Shown here one piece after another: positions 44,810-52,709 of a stretch of 64,000 nucleotides of DNA (its first letter is position 1; each line of letters begins with the position of its first letter). Both the position numbers and the translations under genes were made by a program. The stretch lies in the NCBI GenBank assembly GCA_965205735.1, contig OZ242179.1, positions 2,480,001 to 2,544,000 on the forward strand. Direction: 5' to 3'. Under the pieces are notes generated by a model. It saw only the letters and a program-made list of their open reading frames with translations, had not been told where the DNA came from and searched no databases. The DNA comes from VXNE01 sp965205735 (GTDB lineage: Bacteria; Pseudomonadota; Gammaproteobacteria; Pseudomonadales; Azotimanducaceae).

Positions 44810-45826
44810 TCAAGGAGTGAGTGTCCGGGCCACGCGGAACCCGACGAAGCTGCTGCGGTAGCCGGGGGTAATCCCGCCCCGGTACGCGGCACGCAGCGCC
44901 CTCGGCGGGGCTCCCCAGGAGCCGCCGCGCAAAACGCGCAAGAAGCGCTCGCCCCGGAGCCATGCGTTCCCGTCCGAAGGCGCCCCCGCGTAGCTGTCGT
45001 TCCAACAGTCTTCGACCCATTCCCACACGTTGCCGTGCATGTCATGCAGGCCCCACGCGTTCGGCGTGAAGGAGCCCACCGGCGCCGTCCCGGCGCCGTC
45101 CCACTGGCTCCCGCAACCGCCGCAGTTCGCATTGTTCCTTCCGACCTCGTTGCCCCAACTGTATTTAGCCGCAGAGCCCGCCCGCGCCGCGTACTCCCAC
45201 TCCGCCTCGCTCGGCAGCCGGTACTCCGCCCCCGTCTGGGAAGACAACCACGCAACATATTCCTTGGCATCGTCCCACGACACGTTGATCACCGGCCGCT
45301 GGCCACGGCCCCAGAACTCGTCGGCCACCTTGTTCGGATACGTGAACCGGTCGTAGTCCTCGAACGTCACCGCGTGGACGGATAGTGCGAACGACTGCGG
45401 AATCGCCACATCGTGGACCGGCTTCTCGTCATACTGACAGTCCAGACCCGATACGCACCCCATGCGGAACGCCCCGGCGGGGACCGTGACCATCGCGGGA
45501 CCCTGGCCACCCGACTTCAGCGCATCCGCGAACACGCCCTGTACGCCGCCTGGATCCGCGACCAGACGCTCCGACAGTTCACGGTATTGCGCGACGGCGC
45601 GCGTTTCCGATCGCTCCCGCTCCTCCGCTTCCCGCTTGCGTTCCAAGTCCTGCTCGGACGCATCGGGTATCTCCAGCGCCGCCCGTTCGCCTTCGCGCGC
45701 CTGCCGTTCCGCCCGTACGATCAGCCGGTCGGCGGCGAGTTCGGGCGGCAGCTCCGCCCCGCCGGCAAGGACCGGAACGATCAGCAACGGAACGGTTCCA
45801 AGGACTCGATTCAACGCATCCGGCAT
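44810..45826 (-). CDS. SUMF1/formylglycine-generating-enzyme-type domain protein with N-terminal coiled coil
   Basis: 338 residues from the ATG at 45826, where a hydrophobic stretch (VPLLIVPVLAGG) gives a signal or anchor. A charged helix follows (about 45-95), then a SUMF1 C-type-lectin fold (about 115-338) with VPAGAFRMGC, RLPSEAEWEYAARAG, WGLHDMHGNVWEWVEDCW, VLRGGSWGAPP and a closing GFRVAR. Many such proteins are not true sulfatase-activating enzymes. The C-terminal GGSW...GFRVAR part is the place diversified in DGR target proteins, but no reverse transcriptase lies nearby. Confidence 0.8.
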   Translation of the reverse strand: MPDALNRVLGTVPLLIVPVLAGGAELPPELAADRLIVRAERQAREGERAALEIPDASEQDLERKREAEERERSETRAVAQYRELSERLVADPGGVQGVFADALKSGGQGPAMVTVPAGAFRMGCVSGLDCQYDEKPVHDVAIPQSFALSVHAVTFEDYDRFTYPNKVADEFWGRGQRPVINVSWDDAKEYVAWLSSQTGAEYRLPSEAEWEYAARAGSAAKYSWGNEVGRNNANCGGCGSQWDGAGTAPVGSFTPNAWGLHDMHGNVWEWVEDCWNDSYAGAPSDGNAWLRGERFLRVLRGGSWGAPPRALRAAYRGGITPGYRSSFVGFRVARTLTP

Positions 45827-46080
45827 CCGTACTTCGACGCTTCCTCCTCCCAAGCCCCAACCACTATGCAGCACGGACTCGCCGGACGCCACAGCCACGG
45901 GCGTTCCTCAAGTCGACGTAGCCATCGGCATAGAAAGCGGATGATCGGCATGCACCGCGCCATCGACCGCGTGCTGCTGTGGCAGTATTACCGGACTCCG
46001 TTGCGCAGTTTTCCCGACGGTTGGTGAAACGACCCGGCGAAGGCTGCCCGGACATTTGTGAACCGGTAGCGAGTTACTTC

Positions 46081-47271
46081 ATGTTCGACCTGCTCAAGAG
46101 GTTGAAGGTCATCGATCTCTCGACGATCGCCCTCGGCCCGTACGCGACGCAATTGCTGGGAGACCTGGGAGCGGACGTGATCAAGGTCGAGTCGCCGGAC
46201 GGTGACACGTTCCGAGCGGTCCGGCCGGGGCGACGCGACGACCTGGGGGTCGCATTCCTGAATTACAACCGCAACAAGCGCTCCATGGCGATCGATCTCA
46301 AACAACCCGAGGGTCAAGCGATTCTCAAACAACTCGCCGGGCGGGCGGATGTATTCGTGCACAACATGCGCAACTCCTCCGCGGCGAAACTCGGTGCATC
46401 CTACGAAACCCTCGCCCAGGCCAATCCGAAGATCGTCTACTGCTATTCGCCCGGCTTTGGTGAACGCGGTTCCAGCCGCGAAGATCCCGCCTACGACGAT
46501 ATCATTCAGGCGCGGTCCGGCCTGGCCGTGCTCAATGCGGACGCATCGGGCGAACCGAAGTTCGTGCGCACGATCGCCTGCGACAAGATTGTGGGACTGC
46601 ACCTGGCGCTTGCGGTCGTCTCGGGCGTGGTGCGGCAACAGCGCACGGGCCGCGGCGTATGCATCGAGGTGCCGATGCTCGAGAGCATGGCGTCGTTCCT
46701 CCTGTCAGAACACCTGGCTGGCCACACCCTTGTTCCCGCCGAGGGAAAACTCGGCTACGACCGGCTCATGACGGCAAATCGCAAGCCGCATCGAACAAAG
46801 GACGGTTACGTCGTGATCCTGCCGTACAGCACCAAGCATTGGATCCGGTTCTTCGAGATCTGCGGCCTGCCCGACTGGGCGGCGGCGGAGAAAGTCGCCA
46901 ATCCGGTCCAGCGGTCGCTCCACATCGACGAACTCTACGGCAAGATCGCGGAACTCGCCCTCACGCGTTCGACAGAGGAGTGGCTGGAGGTGCTCAGGGC
47001 GCAGGACATCCCGTGTTCGCACGTCTCGTCGCTGGAGGACCTCATGACAGACGCACATCTTGTCGAGGCGGAACTCTTCACCCGGATCAGCGACGAGCGC
47101 ATCGGCGAGCTTCGCGAGGTGCGCTCTCCGTTCCAGGTCGACGGCGCCATCAATGGCTCCGCCAACCGCGTCGCGCCGGGATTGGGCGAGCATACGCAGG
47201 AAATTCTGCGCGACCTGGGTTATGCGGATGCAGCGATCAACCGGCTCAAGCAGAATGGTGTGATCACTTGA
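46081..47271 (+). CDS. Class III CoA-transferase (CaiB/BaiF)
   Basis: 396 residues from ATG 46081 (MFDLLKRLKVIDLSTIALGP); an upstream in-frame extension is not like the family. Contains NKRSMAIDLKQPEGQ, PGFGERGSSREDPAYDDIIQ with the catalytic-type Asp, and LGEHTQEILRDLGY. Isolated, followed by repeat R1. Substrate unknown. Confidence 0.87.
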   Translation: MFDLLKRLKVIDLSTIALGPYATQLLGDLGADVIKVESPDGDTFRAVRPGRRDDLGVAFLNYNRNKRSMAIDLKQPEGQAILKQLAGRADVFVHNMRNSSAAKLGASYETLAQANPKIVYCYSPGFGERGSSREDPAYDDIIQARSGLAVLNADASGEPKFVRTIACDKIVGLHLALAVVSGVVRQQRTGRGVCIEVPMLESMASFLLSEHLAGHTLVPAEGKLGYDRLMTANRKPHRTKDGYVVILPYSTKHWIRFFEICGLPDWAAAEKVANPVQRSLHIDELYGKIAELALTRSTEEWLEVLRAQDIPCSHVSSLEDLMTDAHLVEAELFTRISDERIGELREVRSPFQVDGAINGSANRVAPGLGEHTQEILRDLGYADAAINRLKQNGVIT

Positions 47272-47291
47272 CCATTTCCGACAGGCTCTCT

Positions 47292-47386
47292 CATGGAACA
47301 ACACTGCCACCACCGCTGGAGGACTTGCAACGTCGGAGTTCCCTGGGCGTCACGGGCGCACTCTAATCCAGTGGGCTGAAGGCTCC
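47292..47386 (+). repeat. R1 dispersed repeat, copy c
   Basis: 95 bp matching 1662-1757 and 13234-13330, the most diverged of the three. Located between the CoA-transferase stop and the end of the ParE gene. Confidence 0.88.
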
Positions 47387-47396
47387 TTTGGCCGAA

Positions 47397-47741
47397 TCAG
47401 GTCAATAGCCGCGCGAGCATGTGTCGAATATGATCCTGACCGCCGAAGAAGATCGCTAGTACGCGCACCTTCTCTTCCGCCTCATGCACTTGGAACCAAT
47501 AGATCGCGCGGTCTATCGCAACGTACCGCAACCCCGGGAGCATATTCTCGTGAAGCGTGCCGCGATGCGGAGCCACACAAAGCTCATTCGCCGACTGGCG
47601 AATACCGTTGATCCGTCTCGCGGCGTGGACCAGCGCTTCCTCAGTGCTTTCCCCAAAACTCCGATAGCTTTCGAAAAGGTGATCGAAGATCAATTCGAAG
47701 TCGCGTTCGGCATCGGCAGAGAACTCAATCGAGAACTTCAT
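47397..47741 (-). CDS. ParE/RelE-family toxin of a type II toxin-antitoxin pair
   Basis: 114 residues from MKFSIEFSADAERDFELIFD. RelE-superfamily fold with RYVAIDRAIYWFQ and VRVLAIFFGGQDH. ParE-type members poison gyrase, RelE-type cut ribosome-bound mRNA; the sequence fits ParE better. Overlaps the antitoxin gene by 17 bp on the same strand, the usual antitoxin-first order. Confidence 0.85.
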   Translation of the reverse strand: MKFSIEFSADAERDFELIFDHLFESYRSFGESTEEALVHAARRINGIRQSANELCVAPHRGTLHENMLPGLRYVAIDRAIYWFQVHEAEEKVRVLAIFFGGQDHIRHMLARLLT

Positions 47742-48000
47742 GCGCGCGGTGCTTGCGTCCGACCATCTCCTTGATGCGTGCGTCCATCTGCGTGCCGGTG
47801 ATGAAGTCGCCATCTCGCCGCCGAGCAAGCAGGAGCTTCAGCGCATCCGTCTCCATCTCTTCACGCTCCAGTCTTTGCCGAAGCATGTCGATTCCTCTCT
47901 GAAGCACGGCGCTCACGCTCGAGTAGCGCCCTACCTGTACCAGATTCTTGGCGAAGGCGTGTTGCTCATCCGTCAACGAAACCGACGATTTGACTGTCAT
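47725..48000 (-). CDS. ParD/CopG-like antitoxin
   Basis: 91 residues: an N-terminal ribbon-helix-helix (KSSVSLTDEQHAFAKNLVQV, GRYSSVSAVLQRGIDML) that should bind its own promoter, and a disordered basic C-terminus that would wrap the toxin. First gene of the pair. Confidence 0.85.
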   Translation of the reverse strand: MTVKSSVSLTDEQHAFAKNLVQVGRYSSVSAVLQRGIDMLRQRLEREEMETDALKLLLARRRDGDFITGTQMDARIKEMVGRKHRAHEVLD

Positions 48001-48124
48001 GAGAGACTTCCAGATGGCTCCATCGGCAACATAGAGTGGTACCTGGTAGCACCATAGTCAACCTGGATCTAAGGGAGCCCACGAATAGGGATAGAATCCC
48101 AAGCGTCCTGAAGAGGAGAACCAC

Positions 48125-48616
48125 ATGTCCATGAACGCGTTAACCAAGGCTGACTGGGCGCTCGTCCTTATCGCCTGGATTGCCGCGCTGCTGGTCGGCG
48201 CGCTGGTGATGGAGCACGGATTCGGCATGGAGCCGTGCCCGCTATGCCTGATGCAACGCGCGTGGTTCATCATCGCGGGGCTGGTCGTCCTGATTGGCCT
48301 GCTGGACCACCCCGCAAGGGGGATTTACCCGTTGTTGACCCTACTTGCCGCGCTGGTCGGAGGTGGTTTCGCGGTGCGGCAAATCTGGATCGGCACCCTG
48401 CCGCCTGAATCGGTGCCGGCTTGCGGCGCCGGTATTAACACCCTGATCGAATGGGGAATGTGGGAGAAAGCGCTGACGGCCATGACTTTCGGTACCGGCG
48501 ATTGCGCGGCGGCGGACCCGTTGCTGGGCGTGCCCCTTCCCGTGTGGGCGCTCGGCGGGTTCCTTGTCATCGCGGCCGGCGCCATCATGCAGTGGCGCGC
48601 GCCCGCGCGGCGCTAG
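48125..48616 (+). CDS. dsbB: Disulfide bond formation protein DsbB
   Basis: 163 residues, four membrane helices. First redox pair in EPCPLCLMQR (CxxC, about 37-40) and second pair in the long periplasmic loop (ACGAG and GTGDCA, about 99 and 122). It re-oxidises DsbA and passes electrons to quinone. ATG preceded by GAGGAG. Confidence 0.93.
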   Translation: MSMNALTKADWALVLIAWIAALLVGALVMEHGFGMEPCPLCLMQRAWFIIAGLVVLIGLLDHPARGIYPLLTLLAALVGGGFAVRQIWIGTLPPESVPACGAGINTLIEWGMWEKALTAMTFGTGDCAAADPLLGVPLPVWALGGFLVIAAGAIMQWRAPARR

Positions 48617-48621
48617 TGCCG

Positions 48622-49648
48622 CTATCCCGGCTGACTGCTTTCCGGCAGTAGTCGCGCCAGATCAGACTCGATCAGTTCCTCCCGAACAGCGCGCAGCGCC
48701 GGGTCGTTCACGCGATTGTGCAACTCCCTTGGGTCATCGAGCATGTCGTAAAGCTCCAGGGGTTCGCGCGTGGCGGCATTCACTGACATCTTGTAGCGAT
48801 CTGTGCGCACCATGGAAAAAGCGTGCGGCGGCACCCCCAGTTCGCTTAACACCGCGTCCTTGTGGCTGTGCGGATCGGTGGCGTTCTTGCCCGCCCGGAT
48901 AAGCGGCACCAGGGACGATCCATCTGAATCCGCAAACGCTTCGGCTCCGGTGATATCCAGCAGCGTTGCGGCGATATCCAGATGATCCGTCAGGGCATTG
49001 CTCTGCCACGCGACCCCGCCGCTCGGCGGGCGGAAGATACAGGGCACATTCACGGCACCGTCATAGAAGACCTTCTTTGCCATCAGGCCGTGGTCTCCGA
49101 GCATCTCGCCGTGATCGGATGAGAACACTATCCAGGTGTCGTTCAGCCATGCCCTGTGCTCGAGCGCCGCAACGATCCGGCCAACACAGTCGTCGATCAG
49201 GCTGACCTTGGCGTAGTAGTACGATTTCATCACCCGGTTCTCGGCCTCGCTCATGCGATCCAGCTTCTGCGGGGCGAACTTCAACATCAGTTCGACATGG
49301 GGCGATACGGGCCCGGTTGGCGCGTCGGCAATGGACAGGGTCATGGCGTCCGCATCATATCGGCGCCGATACTCCGCAGGCGCGTCCCAGGGATCATGCG
49401 GACCCCCGAAACATACCTGAAGGTAAAAGGGCTCCTCGTGGTCATAGCGATCAAGCCACTCTTCCGCCTTACCGGCGATGAACATATCCAGATGATCTTC
49501 GGTGGGCAGATTGGAAGCCGGCAATTCCCAGGATCGCGACATGGAGGTCCGTATGCGACGTGATAGCCACCGGATCGTCGGCGTAGCCCATCGTGTCGGC
49601 CCGCTGCTGATCGGTGAAGATGAAGACAATGTTGGGTTTCTTGTTCAT
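48622..49648 (-). pseudogene. Sulfatase, catalytic region deleted
   Basis: The C-terminal part (to 48622) is a type I sulfatase with PFYLQVCFGGPHDPWDAP, DTWIVFSSDHGEMLGDHGL and YKMSVN. The start is also present: ATG 49648 gives MNKKPNIVFIFTDQQRADTM then GYADDP, the standard N-terminus with the metal-binding Asp. Between them about 100 or more residues are missing, including the CxPxR site that becomes formylglycine, and the frames differ. The ATG overlaps the P450 stop. A dead gene unless the assembly lost sequence. Confidence 0.75.
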
Positions 49649-50784
49649 GACGAAATCTTTACGGGTAGTGTTGCCGGACCCCCCAACCGGTTGAACTGCG
49701 TTCGGTCGGCGGTCTCGCTGATCGCGATTCCGCCCAGGCCGTTGACCATGCTGGTCACGGCGATCCTGCCTTCGAGCCTCGCGAGGTGCGCCCCCAGGCA
49801 GTTGTGGATGCCGTAGCCGAACGCCAAATGCGGATTCGGATCCCGGTCAATGACGAACTCGTCCGCTTGATCGAAAACGGATTCGTCGCGATTGGCGGAC
49901 GCGATGAGCGGCACGACCAAAGCGCGCTCCGGTATGGCGACCCCGGCAAGTTCCGTCACGCGAGTCGTCCGACGGACGGTCGCCGAGAACGGGGAATAGA
50001 AGCGAAGCGTTTCCTCGACGAAGCGAGGAATGAGATCGTGATTCGCCTTGAGCGCCTCGAACGTCTCCGGCATCTCGTCGAAGACGCGGGCGCTCGCGGT
50101 AATGAGCCCCGTGGTCGTCTCGTTGCCCGCAATGAGCAGGAGCCGGCAGAAACTCAGCAACTCCTCGTCAGCGAGATGTCCATCCTCGGTTTCCGTGAAA
50201 ATCAGCCGGCCGAGCAGGTTGTTGCCCGGCGCAGGGCGCAGCTTTTCGATCCTGGCGAGGAAATATGCGTTCATCTCGTTTACCGCTTGCTGGACGGATT
50301 CGTCCGGCTGGGCAAAGAGAATCTCCCCGATATTGCTGAAAATCTTGTCGGACCACCTTTTGAAGTCCTGCATGTTGCCGTCTTCAACGCCAAGCATCTG
50401 CGCAATGACAGTCACCGGAAGGGGCGCCGCCAACGCGTCGACCAGATCCACTTCCTCGTGTTGGCGCATGGATGCCATCAGTTCGTCACAGCGGGCCTTG
50501 ACAAGACCGTGCTGCGCTTCGATGTGGCTCGGTTTGAAAGCGTAGCTGACGAGCTTGCGCAAGCGGTTGTGGATCGGCGGATCGCTGAACAGCATCGACG
50601 GCACGCCGCCCGGCGGGAGCGGCGCCACCGCCGACGAAAACGTCTCGTGATCGCGCAGGACTTGCCGAACGTCCGCGTACCGCGCCACCTGCCAGGCGCC
50701 TTGCTGTTCGGCAACGGGCGCCTGCTGACGCAGGTAGCGGTAGTGCTCGTAGACGCCTGGCACCCCGTTTTCGGTATCGCTCAT
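49645..50784 (-). CDS. Cytochrome P450 (soluble, class I type)
   Basis: 379 residues, the lower end for bacterial P450s, with no membrane anchor. I-helix oxygen site AGNETTTG (about residue 222), K-helix EETLRFYSP, and heme loop FGYGIHNCLGAHLARLE with the ligand Cys. Needs a ferredoxin and reductase from elsewhere. Directly coupled to the sulfatase remnant; MITE E3 lies 130 bp upstream. Substrate unknown. Confidence 0.93.
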   Translation of the reverse strand: MSDTENGVPGVYEHYRYLRQQAPVAEQQGAWQVARYADVRQVLRDHETFSSAVAPLPPGGVPSMLFSDPPIHNRLRKLVSYAFKPSHIEAQHGLVKARCDELMASMRQHEEVDLVDALAAPLPVTVIAQMLGVEDGNMQDFKRWSDKIFSNIGEILFAQPDESVQQAVNEMNAYFLARIEKLRPAPGNNLLGRLIFTETEDGHLADEELLSFCRLLLIAGNETTTGLITASARVFDEMPETFEALKANHDLIPRFVEETLRFYSPFSATVRRTTRVTELAGVAIPERALVVPLIASANRDESVFDQADEFVIDRDPNPHLAFGYGIHNCLGAHLARLEGRIAVTSMVNGLGGIAISETADRTQFNRLGGPATLPVKISS

Positions 50785-50914
50785 GATTCAAGCCGTCGAC
50801 AAAATCCCATTAATCCCTTACGTCCGTGGCCCCATCGGGGCCGATGCTAACAATGGCGGCACGCAGTGTCGCACCAACGGCTGGTTGTGGACAAATTCGG
50901 CCTTCAATGCCTAG

Positions 50915-51157
50915 CCCGCATATCTCACCAAGTCGCTTGTTGATCAATTGAATGTTAGTTGGTTTCAATAGGTTATTTGCGTTTTCAGAGCTTCTGCCGG
51001 AAACAAATTGCGCTGGCCGCGCCCTCGCTGGTCTTTTGCCCGCATGCGCGCACGTGGTCGCTACACCATAAGCGGTGGCTATGCTTCCGCTCCCGAGCAC
51101 GCGCCTGCGGGCAAAATCCTGCGCGATCATCGCGGCCCTTGGTGAGATATGCGGGCT
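50915..51157 (+). mobile_element. MITE, copy E3 (IS630-like)
   Basis: 243 bp in the orientation of E1. Inverted ends AGCCCGCATATCTCACCAAG, flanks CTA...TAG as expected for insertion at CTAG with TA duplication. Internal stem TTTTGCCCGCATGCGCG (51034-51050) pairs with 51100-51116 at 16 of 17 positions. Noncoding. Confidence 0.88.
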
Positions 51158-51215
51158 AGCATTGGGGTGACCACTGGCCCAATCATCAAGGGTCTCAATC
51201 AGCGAAGGGAAGCCG

Positions 51216-51374
51216 ATGGGCAAGTACATGTTTCACGCCAACTACACCCAGGCTGGGCTCGGCGGTTTGCTGAAGGAAGGCATTCTCACCGTTCGGGTTA
51301 CGGCGCTCGTGGCGCCGGAAACCGTGGACGAAGCGGCCGGAAAGACCGTTCCTTACCGGGTCCCCCGGGCCTGA
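51216..51374 (+). pseudogene. GYD-domain (PF08734-type) protein with internal deletion
   Basis: A 52-residue frame with a good site (GAAGGGA before ATG). It begins MGKYMFHANYTQAGLGGLLKEG, the family N-terminus, and ends LVAPETVDEAAGKTVPYRVP, the family C-terminus, but about 40-45 residues of the middle are missing in frame. Normal members are about 95-105 residues. Lies 58 bp beyond MITE E3. Confidence 0.7.
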
Positions 51375-51429
51375 CAGGGCCTCCATCGGGCCCGCGTTTG
51401 ATCTTCTGGACCGAGGGGCGCCTTGAGGT

Positions 51430-52113
51430 TCACCTCTGGACCCAGCCTCCCGCGAAGGGAAACACCTGTCCAACCATAAAGCCGCATTCGTCGCTGGCCA
51501 GGAACAGGGCGAACATGGCGTCTTCGCGGGGCGTGCCGAGACGCCCCGCGGGCACCTGGCGTTTCAGCGATGCCACGAAAGAGGCTTTTTCCATCAGTTC
51601 CGGCGGATAGTAGTCCGGGTTCTGCACATAGTTCTGGGCGATCAGGTTGACCTGCACGTTGTGCGGAGCGACTTCCACGCCAACCGCCTGCACGTATCCC
51701 ACCTGCGCCGCGCGCGCAGCGGAATAGGCGGCGACCGTCCGCATGCCTCGCAACGCCGCGGCGCTTCCGTAGACGACGATCTTCCCGGCCTTTCGTTCGA
51801 TCATCTGCGGCAATACGGTCTGCGTCAGCCAGTGCAGAGGATGCACCATGCGGTCAAACGGCGTGCGCCAGTCGTCATCCTTGATCGACGTCACGGGCGT
51901 CCCGCTGAAAGTGGGCGAGGCGAGATTCGCGACCAGCACGTCGAGGCGGCCGCATTCCGCGATCAGCGCCCGGCAGGCGGCGGACGTCTCGAGCGGGCGC
52001 GAGTCCGCGATTACCTCGGCGCCTTCTTCTCGGAATACATCGACCGTCACGGGGCCCATGAAGTCTTCAGCCTGGGTTACCAGCACACGTTTGTTGCGAA
52101 GTCTCTCGGGCAT
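51430..52113 (-). CDS. Probable halohydrin dehalogenase (SDR-related)
   Basis: 227 residues of the short-chain dehydrogenase fold, but with the two hallmarks that separate halohydrin dehalogenases from SDRs. The nucleotide-binding glycine motif is replaced by T-x4-F-x-G (T13, F18, G20), and the catalytic triad is S-x12-Y-x3-R (S117, Y130, R134) with Arg instead of Lys. Such enzymes convert vicinal haloalcohols reversibly to epoxides and halide without cofactor. The NYVQNPDYYPP loop probably belongs to the halide pocket. No other dehalogenation gene is adjacent; a P450 is nearby. Motif-based, not tested. Confidence 0.7.
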   Translation of the reverse strand: MPERLRNKRVLVTQAEDFMGPVTVDVFREEGAEVIADSRPLETSAACRALIAECGRLDVLVANLASPTFSGTPVTSIKDDDWRTPFDRMVHPLHWLTQTVLPQMIERKAGKIVVYGSAAALRGMRTVAAYSAARAAQVGYVQAVGVEVAPHNVQVNLIAQNYVQNPDYYPPELMEKASFVASLKRQVPAGRLGTPREDAMFALFLASDECGFMVGQVFPFAGGWVQR

Positions 52114-52128
52114 GCAGCAGGACAGGTC

Positions 52129-52584
52129 TCAGGCGACGAGTCGATAGTTTTCGGGATCCGTTGCGTCGATGTGGATCGGTTTCTTGTTCTCAGCCGTCAA
52201 TCTGCACCATGTGCTAACCACTTCAGGGTCGAAGCTTTCCAATTCCAACTTATGGGAGGCCAAGATTCGAATGTACGCTTCGGTGGCACCATCCAATGTG
52301 CTCTCTCCACGTTCCCAGCGCGAGACGGTCAAGCGCTCCCGGTGCACCAGTTCGCCCAGTTGTGTCTGCGTCAGCCCCATCTCTGTGCGCAAGTAGCGAA
52401 GTTCGGGACCCGTCAAAGTGCCCGCAGAAGTGACGATTCCTTTCGAAATCAGTCTGTGCAAGCTCCTCACCTTCGGGATTCTGATGGTTTCCTCTCCGGC
52501 ATCCTCCTCGACGTGCCAACCCTCAATCCACACGTCAGACAGCCCGCACTCCGTATAGCGATACCGTTTTGTTGCTTGAGTCAT
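52129..52584 (-). CDS. MqsA-like HTH (XRE-type) transcriptional regulator
   Basis: 151 residues. The N-terminus (YRYTECGLSDVWIEG) resembles the antitoxin MqsA family without its zinc cysteines; the HTH domain (LTGPELRYLRTEMGLTQTQL, then LTVSRWERGE) lies at about 57-105. No toxin gene is adjacent, so it may be a solitary regulator. Located 15 bp upstream of the probable dehalogenase gene on the same strand and might control it. Confidence 0.75.
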   Translation of the reverse strand: MTQATKRYRYTECGLSDVWIEGWHVEEDAGEETIRIPKVRSLHRLISKGIVTSAGTLTGPELRYLRTEMGLTQTQLGELVHRERLTVSRWERGESTLDGATEAYIRILASHKLELESFDPEVVSTWCRLTAENKKPIHIDATDPENYRLVA

Positions 52585-52709
52585 CGAAGAAGCATCCGCT
52601 TCCCGTCATGCATCACAATGATACATCGTCGAAGGGACGCGACAGACATGACCGACGCCGCCCTACCATACGGGCACCTGACCGCTTCTCCGTTACGTGA
52701 GATTCCCGC

